NCBI GenBank assembly: GCA_958296175.1
Contig: OY282448.1
Coordinates: 372,001 to 436,000 of the forward strand
Length of the DNA: 64,000 nucleotides
Reading direction: 5' to 3'
Source: an uncultured Chloroflexota bacterium
GTDB lineage: Bacteria; Chloroflexota; UBA11872
How positions within the stretch are numbered: position 1 is the stretch's first letter; the number at the start of each line of letters is the position of its first letter. Below are positions 25,563 to 35,800 of the stretch, piece after piece. The notes beneath the pieces were generated by a model that was given only the letters and a program-made list of their open reading frames with translations, ran no database searches and was not told the origin of the DNA. The translations under genes and the position numbers were made by a program.

Positions 25563-26639
25563 CTATATCTGGCGGCGGAGCAGGCCGGTGAGGAAATTCC
25601 AGCCGTAGGTGAGGTGGCTTGCGGCGATTGTGGGGGCGACGGCGGCGCCGACGCTCATGCTGCGAGCGCCGTGCATGGCAATTCCGGCGCTCACGAGAAC
25701 CGCGGCGCCGTACGCCAGCAGCGTGCCTGCCACCACGAGCCGCAGCGGCTGGAGCCAGATCGAGGCCAGGGCGGCGGACGGCAGCCAGACGAGCCATAGG
25801 CTTAGCACGAAGTATGGGAGGCGGCGCGAGGTGGCCGGGAACACGCGGGCGAAGTAACCGCGGTGCCGGCCGTATTGCGCAATCTGCTGCAAGTGCCCGC
25901 GCATGACGGGGCGGCGGTGATGGTAGACGAGGGCGCGGGGCTCGTAAGTGATGAGGCCGCCGCGGCGCACGATTTCCAGGCACAGTTTCGTGTCTTCGCC
26001 CGGATAGAACGCGCTGGCAAACCCGCCCACGGCCAGAAATGCGGAGCGCCGCATGATGAAGTTCATCGAAGGATGGTCGTCCACGCGCCGCCGGCGCCCT
26101 GGCGCGTATCGGTGGCGCACGGGGCCGGACACGATCCAGGACGCGTAGGTCCATCCCGAGACCTGCGCCCGAAACCCGTCGTGGGGCGGGGTGACGCCGG
26201 GGCCGCCGACGGCCCAGACGCGCGGGTCTTGGAAGTGGGGCAGCGCCGCGTCCAGCCAGCGGGGGTGGGGGTAGGCGTCGTCGTCGAGGAACGCCAGCAG
26301 CGCGCCGCTGGCTGCGGCCGCGGCCAGGTCGCGTTTCTGGGCCGGCCCCAGCGGCCCGCTGACGATGCAGCGCGCCTGGTCCAGCGGGGTCTGCGGCGCT
26401 TCGTCCAGCACCACGATGGTCTCCCGCGGGCGGACGTGCAGCTTTGCAATCGCCGCCAGCGCTTCGCGCAGGTAGGCGCTGGTTCGCGGCGCGACGATGA
26501 CGATGGACACGTCCAGCGGCGGCGCGCGCCGCTCGGGTGTCGGCGCGCGGGCTGCCGCTTCCGGCGCGCGGGCGGCCGGCGGCGCTGGTCCTGACGGCGG
26601 GGCTTTCGACGGCCCGCCGTCCGATTCAGGGTGTCGCAT
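25563..26639 (-). CDS. Family 2 glycosyltransferase with membrane segments
   Basis: 358 residues. After a 40-residue Pro/Ala-rich leader, the GT-A domain has VSIVIVAPRTS, the donor-binding FLDDDAYP (118-124) and the late acid motif FYPGEDTKLCLE. C-terminal hydrophobic segments (about 265-335) suggest membrane association. It is the first gene of the minus-strand group; its start is divergent from the radical SAM gene, with a TAGAAT box at 26644-26649 in the 158-bp gap. Confidence 0.85.
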   Translation of the reverse strand: MRHPESDGGPSKAPPSGPAPPAARAPEAAARAPTPERRAPPLDVSIVIVAPRTSAYLREALAAIAKLHVRPRETIVVLDEAPQTPLDQARCIVSGPLGPAQKRDLAAAAASGALLAFLDDDAYPHPRWLDAALPHFQDPRVWAVGGPGVTPPHDGFRAQVSGWTYASWIVSGPVRHRYAPGRRRRVDDHPSMNFIMRRSAFLAVGGFASAFYPGEDTKLCLEIVRRGGLITYEPRALVYHHRRPVMRGHLQQIAQYGRHRGYFARVFPATSRRLPYFVLSLWLVWLPSAALASIWLQPLRLVVAGTLLAYGAAVLVSAGIAMHGARSMSVGAAVAPTIAASHLTYGWNFLTGLLRRQI

Positions 26640-26797
26640 CGTTTAGAATCATAGATGAACGAGGGTCACGGCGCGCCGGTGGGCGCGGGGCCAGGCTGGC
26701 GCCGCCGCGGGAGCGGTGCGCGCCTCGACGGCGGGCTGGCGCAGCCGGCGCATTGCTGCATCCGCGGGGGCGGCGCGCGTCTCGGCGAGGGGCTGGC

Positions 26798-28519
26798 GTG
26801 AGAGTCGCCGTCAGCTTCCCGCCGTTTGCCAGCGCCAAGGGCATTCCGCTGCTCAGCCAGAACCGGCAGTATCAGGTCTTTTCCACGGGCCGCAGCGAGG
26901 GTGGCGGGGTCGTGGGCGCGCTCAACCGCTTCGTGGGCGACAACGCCACCGTCATCTTTCCGGTGCTGCCCGCGCTGGCGGCCACGCTGCTGCAGCGCCA
27001 CGGACACGAGGCGGTCTGGCTGGACGGGATTGCCGAGGGCTGGGACTGGGAGACCTATTGCCAGGAGGTCGAGCGCGCGCGGCCCGACCTGATGATGATC
27101 GAGACCAAGACGCCCAGCGCCCCGCCGCTGTACCAGGCGATCGACGACCTGAAGGCGCGGTTCCCGGCGATGCGGATCGTGCTGGTGGGCGACCACGTCA
27201 CCGCGCTGCCGGAGGAACCCTTCCTCTTCTGCGCGGTCGATTACGTGATTCGGGGCGGCCAGTTCGACTTCGCCCTGCTGAATCTGGCCGACTATCTGGA
27301 CGGGCGGGACGATCTGGGCGGCGGCGTGTTCTGGCGGCGCGGCGACGGCGAGGTCGTGAACTCCGGGGAAAGCCCCAGCCCGCCGCTGCGGGAACTCGTG
27401 CGCCCGCACGTCGACCGCCGGCTGGCGAAATGGGAGCTCTACGCCTACCGCAACGGCAACTTCTTGAAGAAGGGCACCTACGGCTGGGCCACCGGCGCCA
27501 GCAGCGCGGATTGCTGGTGGCGGCGCCGCGTGCCCGGCGGGCCAACGCGCGGCGGCGGCGGCTGCACCTTCTGCTCCTGGACCAGCATGCTCCCAACCTG
27601 GTCGGTGCGGCCGGTGGACGATTACCTGGACGAGCTGGAAGGCCTGGTCGACCTCGGCGTCGAGGAAGTCTTCGACGACACGGGAACGTTCCCGGTCGGC
27701 CGCTGGCTGGCCGACTTTTGCCGCGGCTTTCGCGAACGCGGCCTGGACAAGGTCTTGATGATGGGCTGCAACATGCGCGCCGACGCGCTGACGCAGGCGC
27801 AATACGAGACCTTGGCGTCGTGCAATTTTCGCTTTATTTTGTACGGTATCGAATCGGCAAATCAACGCACGCTGGATCTCTTGAACAAAGGGACGACCGT
27901 CCGCCAGCAGTGGGAGTCCGTCAAGTGGGCGAGCGAGGCGGGGCTGGAGCCGCACGTCACTTGTATGGTTGGCTATCCCTGGGAATCGTTCGACGAAGCC
28001 AAGCGCACTATCGACTTCACGCGCGAGACGTTCGACCGCGGGTGGATCAACACCTTGCAAGGCACAATTGTGATGCCGTATCCGGGCACTCAGCTGTACG
28101 CGCAGGCGCGCGAGCACGACTGGCTGCGCTTCGACGGGCCGGCGCACTGGGAACGCTTCGACATGCGGGAACCGGTGCTGCGCTCGCCCATCCCCAACGA
28201 CGAGATTCTGGGCCTGGTGCAGTCGCTCTACACCAGCTTTGTGACGCCGCGCTATGTGGCGCGCACCCTCATGCACTCGGTCAAGAGCCGCGACCACTTT
28301 CGCTACTACGTCATTCGCGGGTCGCGCTACATCGTGGGCCACATGCTCGACTTTCGGAAAGGGCAGCTGGCCGGCAGCGGGGCCGAACCGGCCGCCGAGG
28401 ACACGGGGGTGGCCGAGCTTCCCGTGAAGCTCTACACCGCCGGCGGGTCGACGGCGCCGCTGGCGGGGTTCGCGCCGCCGCCAGCGCCCGCCGCCGCGCC
28501 CAGCGCCGCGGCCGGCTGA
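26798..28519 (+). CDS. B12-binding-type radical SAM protein with unusual cluster spacing
   Basis: 573 residues. Residues about 20-170 look like a cobalamin-binding (Rossmann) domain (LPALAATLLQRHGHEAVWLDG, IVLVGDHVTALPEEP). The radical SAM domain follows. CTFC at 256-259 supplies two cluster ligands; the nearest upstream Cys is 239, so the motif reads C-x16-C-x2-C instead of the usual C-x3-C-x2-C. An Arg/Gly-rich stretch fills the gap. Other family marks are EEVFDDTGTFPVGRW, GCNMRAD and YGIESANQRTLDLLNKG. The GTG start at 26798 has AGGGGC upstream. Its site in a glycan locus suggests modification of a lipid-linked or sugar substrate, perhaps methylation; not demonstrable. Confidence 0.82.
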   Translation: MRVAVSFPPFASAKGIPLLSQNRQYQVFSTGRSEGGGVVGALNRFVGDNATVIFPVLPALAATLLQRHGHEAVWLDGIAEGWDWETYCQEVERARPDLMMIETKTPSAPPLYQAIDDLKARFPAMRIVLVGDHVTALPEEPFLFCAVDYVIRGGQFDFALLNLADYLDGRDDLGGGVFWRRGDGEVVNSGESPSPPLRELVRPHVDRRLAKWELYAYRNGNFLKKGTYGWATGASSADCWWRRRVPGGPTRGGGGCTFCSWTSMLPTWSVRPVDDYLDELEGLVDLGVEEVFDDTGTFPVGRWLADFCRGFRERGLDKVLMMGCNMRADALTQAQYETLASCNFRFILYGIESANQRTLDLLNKGTTVRQQWESVKWASEAGLEPHVTCMVGYPWESFDEAKRTIDFTRETFDRGWINTLQGTIVMPYPGTQLYAQAREHDWLRFDGPAHWERFDMREPVLRSPIPNDEILGLVQSLYTSFVTPRYVARTLMHSVKSRDHFRYYVIRGSRYIVGHMLDFRKGQLAGSGAEPAAEDTGVAELPVKLYTAGGSTAPLAGFAPPPAPAAAPSAAAG

Positions 28520-28631
28520 GCGCCGGCGCCCGACCCGTGCAGCCTGGCGTGCCTGCGGCGCGCGGCGTGGACGGCGCGCCCGAGCGGCTGGCGGCCTGAC
28601 GCCGACGAGCCCCGGGAGGCCGGACGGTCCC

Positions 28632-30062
28632 ATGCCGCCGCCGCGCGCCGCGCCAAGCGGCGGCGCGCGGCCGTCGGATTCGGCGCGGCCGTCCGAATCG
28701 AGCGGCGCGGGCGGCGCGTCCGCGCCGCCGCGCGCCTCGGGCGCGTCCAGTCCGCAGGTCGTCGCGCGCGACACGGTGGTGCTGGGCGCCCTCACGTTCT
28801 TGGCCAGCCTGTCGTCCTTCGGCTTTCAGTGGGCCATGGCGCGCCTGCTGACGCCCGCGGACTACGCAACCTTGTTCGCCCTGCTGGCGCTCTTTACCGT
28901 GCTGTCGGTGCCGTCGCAGATGCTGCTGCCGATCGGCGCCCGCATGACGAGCTTGGCGGTGGTGCGGCGCGGGCGGACGGCCGCGGTCGGGGTCGTGCGG
29001 CGGGCGCTGCTGCGCGGCGCGCTGGTCGGCCTGGCCGCCTGGGCCGCGGTTGTGGCGCTGAGCGGCGTCTTCGACTTTCTGATTGGAACCGACGACCTGG
29101 GGGCCATCGTCTGGCTCGGCGCGGCGGTGGCCGTCTCGTTCGCGGCGCCGTTTGCCAAGGCGCTCTTGACCGGCCTGCGCGCGTTCGTGCTGCTGGGCGC
29201 GTCCAACATGCTGGACGGGGTGCTTCGCATGGCGCTGGGGGCGGGGCTGGTCGGCCTGGGCATGGGCGTGGCGGGAGGGATGGCGGCCTCGGCGCTCGCG
29301 AGCCTGCTGGGGGTGATGGCGGTGATGCTGGCCGCGCCCTACGTGGTGCGGGCGGCGCCCAGGCGCCCGCCCGACGCGCCAGCCGACGCCGAGGGCGCGG
29401 CGGCGCACGTGCAGGTGGGCCTGCTCAGCCTGTCGCTGGCGGTTCTGATGAACGTGGACATCCTGGTCGTGCGCCACTTCTTCGCCGACGCCGACGCCGC
29501 GCTCTACGCGGCGTCGGCGCTGGTGGGGCGCATCGTTTTGTTCGCGTCGGTGCCGGCCGCGCAGGTCGTGCTGCCGCACGTGATTCGCCACGTGGCCGCG
29601 GGCGAGCCGCTGACCCGCACCTTCGGCGTGGCCGCCGCGTTCACCGCCGTCATCAGCGGCGGCGCGGCGCTCGTCATCGCCGCCGCGCCGGAGCTGGTCT
29701 TCGCCATCGTCTTCGGCGACCGCTACGCGCCAGACCCGCCGCTGGTCTGGGCGTACGTGCTGGCCGGGGCGCTGCTGGCCGCCCTCACGCTCGTGACCTA
29801 CTTCCACATTGGCGCTGGTACACTCCGCATCTGGACCGTGCTGGTTCCGCTGAGCGTGGCGTGCGCCGTCACGCTGTGGGTGAGCCACGAGAGCCTGACT
29901 GCCGTGGCCTGGACGCTGGACGCCTTCCTGGGAAGCGGAGTTCTCGTGACGCTTGGATGGGCGGCCGCCGTGCTCCGACGCCACCGCGCCCCCGCTGCCG
30001 CACCGACGACGGGCCTGGACCGCGGCCGCGCCGACGGGCCGCGCGGCGCGTCCGGAACCTAG
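28632..30062 (+). CDS. Wzx-like polysaccharide flippase (MATE/MOP superfamily)
   Basis: 476 residues. A 45-residue Pro/Ser/Ala-rich cytosolic leader precedes about 12 hydrophobic segments. The first helices (VVLGALTFLASLSSFGFQW, then MARLLTPADYATLFAL) match the Wzx/polysaccharide-biosynthesis transporter consensus (LLTPxxYGxxxL). It probably flips a lipid-linked oligosaccharide across the inner membrane. No Wzy polymerase was recognised, but the large GT-C-like neighbours could act on the flipped product. Confidence 0.82.
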   Translation: MPPPRAAPSGGARPSDSARPSESSGAGGASAPPRASGASSPQVVARDTVVLGALTFLASLSSFGFQWAMARLLTPADYATLFALLALFTVLSVPSQMLLPIGARMTSLAVVRRGRTAAVGVVRRALLRGALVGLAAWAAVVALSGVFDFLIGTDDLGAIVWLGAAVAVSFAAPFAKALLTGLRAFVLLGASNMLDGVLRMALGAGLVGLGMGVAGGMAASALASLLGVMAVMLAAPYVVRAAPRRPPDAPADAEGAAAHVQVGLLSLSLAVLMNVDILVVRHFFADADAALYAASALVGRIVLFASVPAAQVVLPHVIRHVAAGEPLTRTFGVAAAFTAVISGGAALVIAAAPELVFAIVFGDRYAPDPPLVWAYVLAGALLAALTLVTYFHIGAGTLRIWTVLVPLSVACAVTLWVSHESLTAVAWTLDAFLGSGVLVTLGWAAAVLRRHRAPAAAPTTGLDRGRADGPRGASGT

Positions 30063-30130
30063 CCGCGGCGGCTTCGCGTGACCGGCGCTGGACCGCGGCC
30101 TGACGGGCGGACGGCGCGCGCCGCACGCCC

Positions 30131-33100
30131 GTGAGCGTTTCGAGGCCGGCCGCGGCGCACGGCGGCACGCTGCCGCTGGCCGGGCGCCTGCGCGGATTTG
30201 CCGCCAGGGCCAGCCAATGGATCGCGCGCCACCCCGACGCCGCGGCCTACGCCGCCATCCTCGGCCTCGTCGTCATCTGGCACCGGGGGCTCATCTTCGA
30301 CGCCGGCTACCTGGGCATGCGCAACGACTGGTCGGTGCCGCCCACCGCCTGGCAAAACGCCCAGCTTGCGGCCGAGCGCCTGTCGGCCTGGCAAACGAAC
30401 CTCTTCGGCTTCACGAGCGCCGAACGCACGATGAGCTTGTACATGCTGTTCGTCTCGGGAGGACTGGCGGCGCTCGCCGGCCTGGACGGCTGGCTGATCT
30501 CCCGCTATCCGATTGCCCTGATCGCCCTGGCCGGGGTCTTCACCTACCAGGCGGCCAAGGCGCTGGGCCTCGCGCGGCCGGCGGCCTTTGCGGCCGCGGT
30601 CGTGTACATGACGACGCCCTTCCTGCTGGACGCCTACGTGACGGGCTATCTGCCCATGTTCATCGGCATCGCGCTGCTGCCCAAGGCGTTGCAAGCGGCG
30701 CACGAAGCGTTCGAGCAGCCGCTGAGTGTTCGCGGGTTTGCCCGCGGCTTCGTCTGGATCGGGCTGAGCGCCAGCACCATTCACCTGGCCGTCATCGTGA
30801 CCGCCATGGTTGGAATCTACGCGGTCGTGCGGACCTTCACGGCGCCAGGCTCGCGGCGGCGGCGCCTGGTCTCCTTGGGCTCCGTAGCCGCGATGGGGAC
30901 GGGCGTCGCCTTGCTCCATTCCCCGCTGCTCTACGTGCTCGTCGACCTTGCGTCGACGACGGAAGGGACCGAAAGGTACGCCGAGCTTCAGCAGGAGGCG
31001 CAGGGTGGATGGATAAACCGCGCTCGACCGACGCTCACCCAAGCCCTGACGCTGACCGGCCACCCCTACAACTACTCGATGAGGACGCCGCCGCCGTACG
31101 AGTCATCGTCGGTTCTTGCGGGGATGGGGCGCGGATTGCTCACGGGGATCGGGCTCGCCGCGGCGGCGCTCACGCGCGGACGCGCGCGGCGCCTGGCCGT
31201 GCTGGCGCTGCTTGGCTTCCTGGTGTTCACGCTGCTCGGCAAGGGGGCCAGCGAGCCGCTGCCCGATATTCCCCATTGGCTGCGCGCCACGCCGCTGGGC
31301 TCGATCTTTCGTAACAGCCGCTACTTCACCATCCCGGCGGGACTGCTGCTGGCGCTCCTGGCGGGATGCGCCGTCGACCAGGCCGCGGCGCGGCCGCCGG
31401 GCGTGGGGCGCCGCGCGGCCGGCACGGCCGTCGGCGCCGTGATCGCCCTGAGCTCGCTCCCGTTCTGGGGCGGAAATCTCCTGGGCTACCTGCCGCCCTT
31501 TGCCATCAACGCCGACACGCTGGCCGTGATGACGAACGTGCGCGACTTGCCCGGCGCGGACCGCATGGTGCACGTGCCCATGCTCGGCCCAGGCCATTAC
31601 GTCAGCCGATCGGGCCGCGAGTCGCAGTCTGGCAACAACCCCTTCGTCCTGCAACCGCCCAAGCCGTCGATCACTTTCAATTCCCGACCGACGCTGAACG
31701 CCCCCTACACGACCACGCTCTTTCACGGGCTCTACAACCCCAGCCGCTACCCAGTGGATCGGCTGCTGGCGTTCGGACGTGTCCGGCACGTCCTGTTCGA
31801 CCCGCACTGGGTCAGCGACTACTACGAGTTCATTGCAGCAACGGGAGAACCGCAGGTGCAGTGGCAGGAGCTGGGGCCGCGTCCCGCGATTGCGCTGGAG
31901 GGTCAGCCCGGTCTGCGCCGGCTGGATGCATGGTCCGTTGGCGAGGTGGAGCTGTTCGAGGTGGCCGCGCCGCCGGCGCAGCGGCTGGGGGTTCCCGCGC
32001 GCGTCGTCATTGGGTCCCCGTCGCTGCGCCCGCTGGTCACGGCCTGGCACGCCTTCGACGCGCCGGGATCGGTGACGCTCGCCAGCGGTGAGGCGGGCGT
32101 CCTGGGACGCGGGGGCGCGCACGGCGTCGGCGTACGCCTGGGCACGGAAATCTGGCTTGGGGCGGACCCGGCCGATCTCACGGCGGCCTATCTGCCCGGG
32201 GGGGCAACGCTCGGTCCGCACGGTCAGGTCTGGCCGCGCGGCGCGGACGCCTCGGCGGCCTGGGTGTTCGTCAACCAACACGACTGGTGGCACGCCGATC
32301 CAGAGGCGGCGGACCTGACGCGCGGCCTGGTCACCAAGGCCGACGGCGCCGCCTTCGCGATCACGGCCGCGACCACCGGCGCAACCAGCGAGCTGTGGAT
32401 CCGCCACTTCGTCAGCCCGGAAGGCAGCGCGCTGGAGGTCGAGCTGGACGGCCGCGCCGTCGGGCGCATTCCAACCCGCAGCCAGGCCGTCTACGGCTAC
32501 CGCTGGTCGCGGGTCGCGGCGCCAACCGCGCAGGCGGGCCCGCACACGATCCAGGTGCGCACCGACGGCGCCGGACTGAACGCGGTCTCGCGGGTCGGGC
32601 TGCTGGCGGCGGCCGACGTCCAGACCGCCGAACGGGAGGCCGAGCGGGCGCTCGCGCGGCTGCCCAGCTTCACCGTGCTGCCCGACTTGGCCGTCACCGA
32701 CGGCGTCCGCGCCTTCCGGCTGCCGCGGTCCGGCGCCTACACCCTGCGGCTGGCTGTCCGGCCCGGGGTGGACCCGACGATCCACGTCGACGGGGCGCCG
32801 GTCGGCCTGCGGCGCATCGGGTCCGCGTCGGGATTCGACCTGCTGGCGGGCACGGCCGAGCTCGACGCGGGCGTCCACCGCCTGACTCTGCGGACAGCGC
32901 CGCCGCCCGCCCCGGTCGTCAGGGTGACCCATCGGCCGCCAGGGGCCGCGGCGTTTCGACCCTGCGCCAGCCGCACGTGCGAGGGCGTCGTGCGCGTCCA
33001 GGCGTCCGTGCCGGCCGACGGACGAACGGTCTCGTTCAGCAGTCGGGTCACGACAGGCGTCGAGCCGGCGGACGTGACGGTAGCTCAGCTGTACCCGCAC

Positions 33101-33688
33101 GTCACGCATGCCGTCCACCGCCAGGACGCCGAGCGGCAGGACACGATCGTGCGGCAGGACGCGCCGCTGGATCCCGGGTCGAACACCGCCGTGCTGGAGG
33201 CTCGGAACCGGCAGGAAGACAACCCGCAGGGAGACGACTCGCAGGGAGATGGGGAAGGCTTGTCGCTGGAGCTGCTCGACGTGGAAGTGTCGCGGCTGCC
33301 GCACGGCCTGTCGGTGGTGCTGGCGCACGAGCCGCCCGCGGCCGCCCCGGCGGCGGCCGTGCTGATTCCCACGCAGGACGAGCCGACGCTGGCCGCCGCC
33401 GCGTATCAGGGCGCGCCGGGCGAGCGCCTGGTGCGGCTGGACGAGCGCTTCGACCGCCGCTGGACGCTGCACGTCAACGGCGCCGAGGTGGACGCGCAGC
33501 GGCATGTGGTTCTGGACGGACACGTCAACGGCTGGGCGGTCGATCTCCGCCCCGGGGATCGACTCACGGCGTCGTTCACGCTCCAGACGGCCTACGTCTG
33601 GATCCAGGCGGCAAATCTGGGGCTGCTGGCCGGCATGGTCATCGTCGGCTGGGCGCGCGCGCCGCGCCTGCGGCGGCGGCGGGGATGA
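30131..33688 (+). CDS. Giant GT-C-like membrane protein 1 with large extracytoplasmic C-terminal region
   Basis: 1185 residues, GTG start. The first about 450 residues hold roughly 12 membrane helices. The first external loop has an acidic motif RNDW (64-67), the place of the GT-C catalytic acid. A conserved RNSRYF (394-399) precedes a later helix. The remaining about 700 residues are a soluble, beta-rich extracytoplasmic region with several sugar-binding-like segments (for example LWIRHFVSPEGSALEVELDG), ending in one C-terminal helix (about 1150-1172). It resembles YfhO or arabinofuranosyltransferase (AftD) type proteins in outline. Its stop overlaps its partner gene (ATGA). Homologous in layout to the proteins at 39.1 and 43.8 kb. 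Confidence 0.72.
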   Translation: MSVSRPAAAHGGTLPLAGRLRGFAARASQWIARHPDAAAYAAILGLVVIWHRGLIFDAGYLGMRNDWSVPPTAWQNAQLAAERLSAWQTNLFGFTSAERTMSLYMLFVSGGLAALAGLDGWLISRYPIALIALAGVFTYQAAKALGLARPAAFAAAVVYMTTPFLLDAYVTGYLPMFIGIALLPKALQAAHEAFEQPLSVRGFARGFVWIGLSASTIHLAVIVTAMVGIYAVVRTFTAPGSRRRRLVSLGSVAAMGTGVALLHSPLLYVLVDLASTTEGTERYAELQQEAQGGWINRARPTLTQALTLTGHPYNYSMRTPPPYESSSVLAGMGRGLLTGIGLAAAALTRGRARRLAVLALLGFLVFTLLGKGASEPLPDIPHWLRATPLGSIFRNSRYFTIPAGLLLALLAGCAVDQAAARPPGVGRRAAGTAVGAVIALSSLPFWGGNLLGYLPPFAINADTLAVMTNVRDLPGADRMVHVPMLGPGHYVSRSGRESQSGNNPFVLQPPKPSITFNSRPTLNAPYTTTLFHGLYNPSRYPVDRLLAFGRVRHVLFDPHWVSDYYEFIAATGEPQVQWQELGPRPAIALEGQPGLRRLDAWSVGEVELFEVAAPPAQRLGVPARVVIGSPSLRPLVTAWHAFDAPGSVTLASGEAGVLGRGGAHGVGVRLGTEIWLGADPADLTAAYLPGGATLGPHGQVWPRGADASAAWVFVNQHDWWHADPEAADLTRGLVTKADGAAFAITAATTGATSELWIRHFVSPEGSALEVELDGRAVGRIPTRSQAVYGYRWSRVAAPTAQAGPHTIQVRTDGAGLNAVSRVGLLAAADVQTAEREAERALARLPSFTVLPDLAVTDGVRAFRLPRSGAYTLRLAVRPGVDPTIHVDGAPVGLRRIGSASGFDLLAGTAELDAGVHRLTLRTAPPPAPVVRVTHRPPGAAAFRPCASRTCEGVVRVQASVPADGRTVSFSSRVTTGVEPADVTVAQLYPHVTHAVHRQDAERQDTIVRQDAPLDPGSNTAVLEARNRQEDNPQGDDSQGDGEGLSLELLDVEVSRLPHGLSVVLAHEPPAAAPAAAVLIPTQDEPTLAAAAYQGAPGERLVRLDERFDRRWTLHVNGAEVDAQRHVVLDGHVNGWAVDLRPGDRLTASFTLQTAYVWIQAANLGLLAGMVIVGWARAPRLRRRRG

Positions 33689-34851
33689 CCGCGCGTTTAC
33701 GCCTGGCGGCGCTGATCGTCTGGACGCTCCTGGCGGCCCTGGCCGCCGCGGCCATGCTCGTATTGCCGGCCAGACCGGTGGTGGTCGGCGGCATCGACGG
33801 ATCGCCGTTCGAGATGGGTCCGCTGTTCCAGGGGTGGAGCCTGCGCCAGGACATCCGCCCGACCCGCGCGCGCGAGCTGTTCGTCGGCTTCCACGCCCGC
33901 CCGAACGCGGATGCAAGCGCGCCGCCGACCCTGGAACTCAGGCTCGAGCGCGGCGGCGAGGCGCGGTGGGCCGCCCGCGTGCGCCTGGAGCGCGCGGGAA
34001 TGTCGGAATACGCGGCCGCGTTCCCCGCGGCAACCGACGGCGCGCCCTACACCCTGACCGTGCGCGTGATCGAGGCCCACGGCGGCGGGGTGCTCGTGCG
34101 CGGCGTCCACGTGCGCGGGCCGCCCACGGGGGAGCGGCTCACCATCATGGACCGCGCCATGCCCGACGTTCTGGCGTTGGGCCACGAACTCTTGCAGCCG
34201 GCAGCGCCTGTGCTGCAGCTGCGCGCCATCGCGGCGTCGCTGGACGGGCCGGCGGCCGCGGCGGCCGCCGGCCTTGGCGCCCTGGCGCTGGCGCCCGGCG
34301 CGGTCGCGGCCGTGATGCTGGCGCATGCGTATGGGCGGGGCGCCGCCGCGGCGGCGTCTGCGGCCGCGGCGGCGGCCCTGGCGGTCTGGCTGCTGCTCCT
34401 GGCGGCGCGCCTGAGCGCGCCGCCAGGTCTGGAAGGCCTCGCGGACGCCGCATGGGCGCTGCGCCTCACCAGCGTGGGCCTGGCGCTGGGGGCGCCCGTG
34501 CTGTTGCTCGCGGGATGCGCCGCGGTCGTGCTCGCGCTGCCCGCCCCGGTGACGGACGTGCAGCACACGGCGGGCGCCGGCGGCGGGGCGTTGCAGCGCG
34601 CGGCGGCGAACGTCGGCCGGAGCGTGCGGTACGCCGCGCCCGTCATCGGCGGGACCATATGGAGCGCCGCAACCGCCCGCCGTTGGCGTCTTGCCCCCAT
34701 CCCCCTCATGGCCGCGGCCGCGGCCGCGGCGTTTGCGCTGGACGCGGGCGGGCTGGCCGCCGTCCTGTCGACAGCGGCCATGGGCGCGGCCCTGGTCGGT
34801 GCCGCCGCGCCGCGCCCGCGCGACCGGCAGGCGCCCGACGCCAAACGTTGA
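33685..34851 (+). CDS. Membrane-anchored partner protein 1 (beta domain plus helices)
   Basis: 388 residues, ATG overlapping the upstream stop (ATGA). N-terminal helix (about 6-30), then SPFEMGPLFQGWSLRQDI and an external beta-rich domain to about residue 160, then five or six hydrophobic helices. The segment FEMGPLFQG aligns by eye with FAFGPVPGA and LAFGPVFAG in the partners at 41.2 and 43.1 kb. No known family recognised. Strict coupling to a giant GT-C-like gene suggests a two-protein complex. Confidence 0.7.
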   Translation: MTARLRLAALIVWTLLAALAAAAMLVLPARPVVVGGIDGSPFEMGPLFQGWSLRQDIRPTRARELFVGFHARPNADASAPPTLELRLERGGEARWAARVRLERAGMSEYAAAFPAATDGAPYTLTVRVIEAHGGGVLVRGVHVRGPPTGERLTIMDRAMPDVLALGHELLQPAAPVLQLRAIAASLDGPAAAAAAGLGALALAPGAVAAVMLAHAYGRGAAAAASAAAAAALAVWLLLLAARLSAPPGLEGLADAAWALRLTSVGLALGAPVLLLAGCAAVVLALPAPVTDVQHTAGAGGGALQRAAANVGRSVRYAAPVIGGTIWSAATARRWRLAPIPLMAAAAAAAFALDAGGLAAVLSTAAMGAALVGAAAPRPRDRQAPDAKR

Positions 34852-35023
34852 CGCACCTGCGGCACGGCAGAGGCGGCGGCCGCCGACCGTCACGCGCCAG
34901 CAGCCGCCCTCGACCCGCGCGAACCAGCAGCGGCGGTCGAGCGCCGCTGGACGCGCAGCGCGCGGCGACCCGAGCGGCGCGCCGCCGCAGCCCAGCCCGC
35001 GGCCAGCGGTTCAGCTGCGGCCC

Positions 35024-35800
35024 TCAGGTTTGCGCGTCCTTCACCACAACGGATTCCACATAGGTGTAGCCTGGAATCGGAATCCGCGTGGCTTTTCGCG
35101 CCTTCGCCATGAATCGGCGCGTGGGAAGCGTTGACGTGAAAGGCTTTCTGCTCAGGCGCTGGATTCTGCGTAAGAGGAAATCGAAGATCGAGAACTTCGT
35201 CTGATATTCAATCGTATGCACGGTCCGTGCTGGTTGACGTACAACGAGCTCGTTGAATTCGTCGAGTGAATCGAACTCGTGCACGTGGCCGGGTTCGAGA
35301 ATGGTTTCGCTGCGATCGTTCCGCTGATAGTACAACCGATACTTCGCTCGCCGCACGGATGAGATGACAAGCAAACCTCCAGGCTCGAGCAGCGCGTATA
35401 ACTCAGCGATGAACTCGCTGCGTTTCCGGAGATGTTCGATGAGCTGGCAGCACGAAACCACGTCAAAGCTCTCCGCAGAAAATGGGGCGCGAGCTCCGTC
35501 GCCGCGGACGACGCGTATGCGGGGATCTGCGGCCGACACCCTCTGGGATCGCTGCGTCGAAAGCTCCAGTCCATACCGTTTCGCCGTCGTGCAGCGGCCA
35601 ACGTTCCATAGAAACGTTCCTCCGCCAAGCCCGACGTCCAGAATCCGATCGTCCGCCTTCAGTCGGTTGCGAACGAACGCCCAGGTCAATGGATGTAGAA
35701 CAAAGTCAATATCGGTGTCCATAAATTGCCGATCGACGCCGGATGTCTCGAACAAGGCATGCACCGTATATCTCTCGGAGGCAAGCGACCGCAGAAGCAA
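35024..35800 (-). CDS. Class I SAM-dependent methyltransferase
   Basis: 258 residues. Motif I ILDVGLGGGTF (53-63), acidic LELS at the end of beta2, GDGARAPF and VVSCCQLIEHL follow the usual order for methyltransferase family 11/23. The gene is clearly lower in GC than its neighbours and lies alone on the minus strand inside the locus, both consistent with recent acquisition. The substrate is unknown; a sugar or lipid intermediate of the glycan pathway is likely. Confidence 0.87.
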   Translation of the reverse strand: MLLRSLASERYTVHALFETSGVDRQFMDTDIDFVLHPLTWAFVRNRLKADDRILDVGLGGGTFLWNVGRCTTAKRYGLELSTQRSQRVSAADPRIRVVRGDGARAPFSAESFDVVSCCQLIEHLRKRSEFIAELYALLEPGGLLVISSVRRAKYRLYYQRNDRSETILEPGHVHEFDSLDEFNELVVRQPARTVHTIEYQTKFSIFDFLLRRIQRLSRKPFTSTLPTRRFMAKARKATRIPIPGYTYVESVVVKDAQT

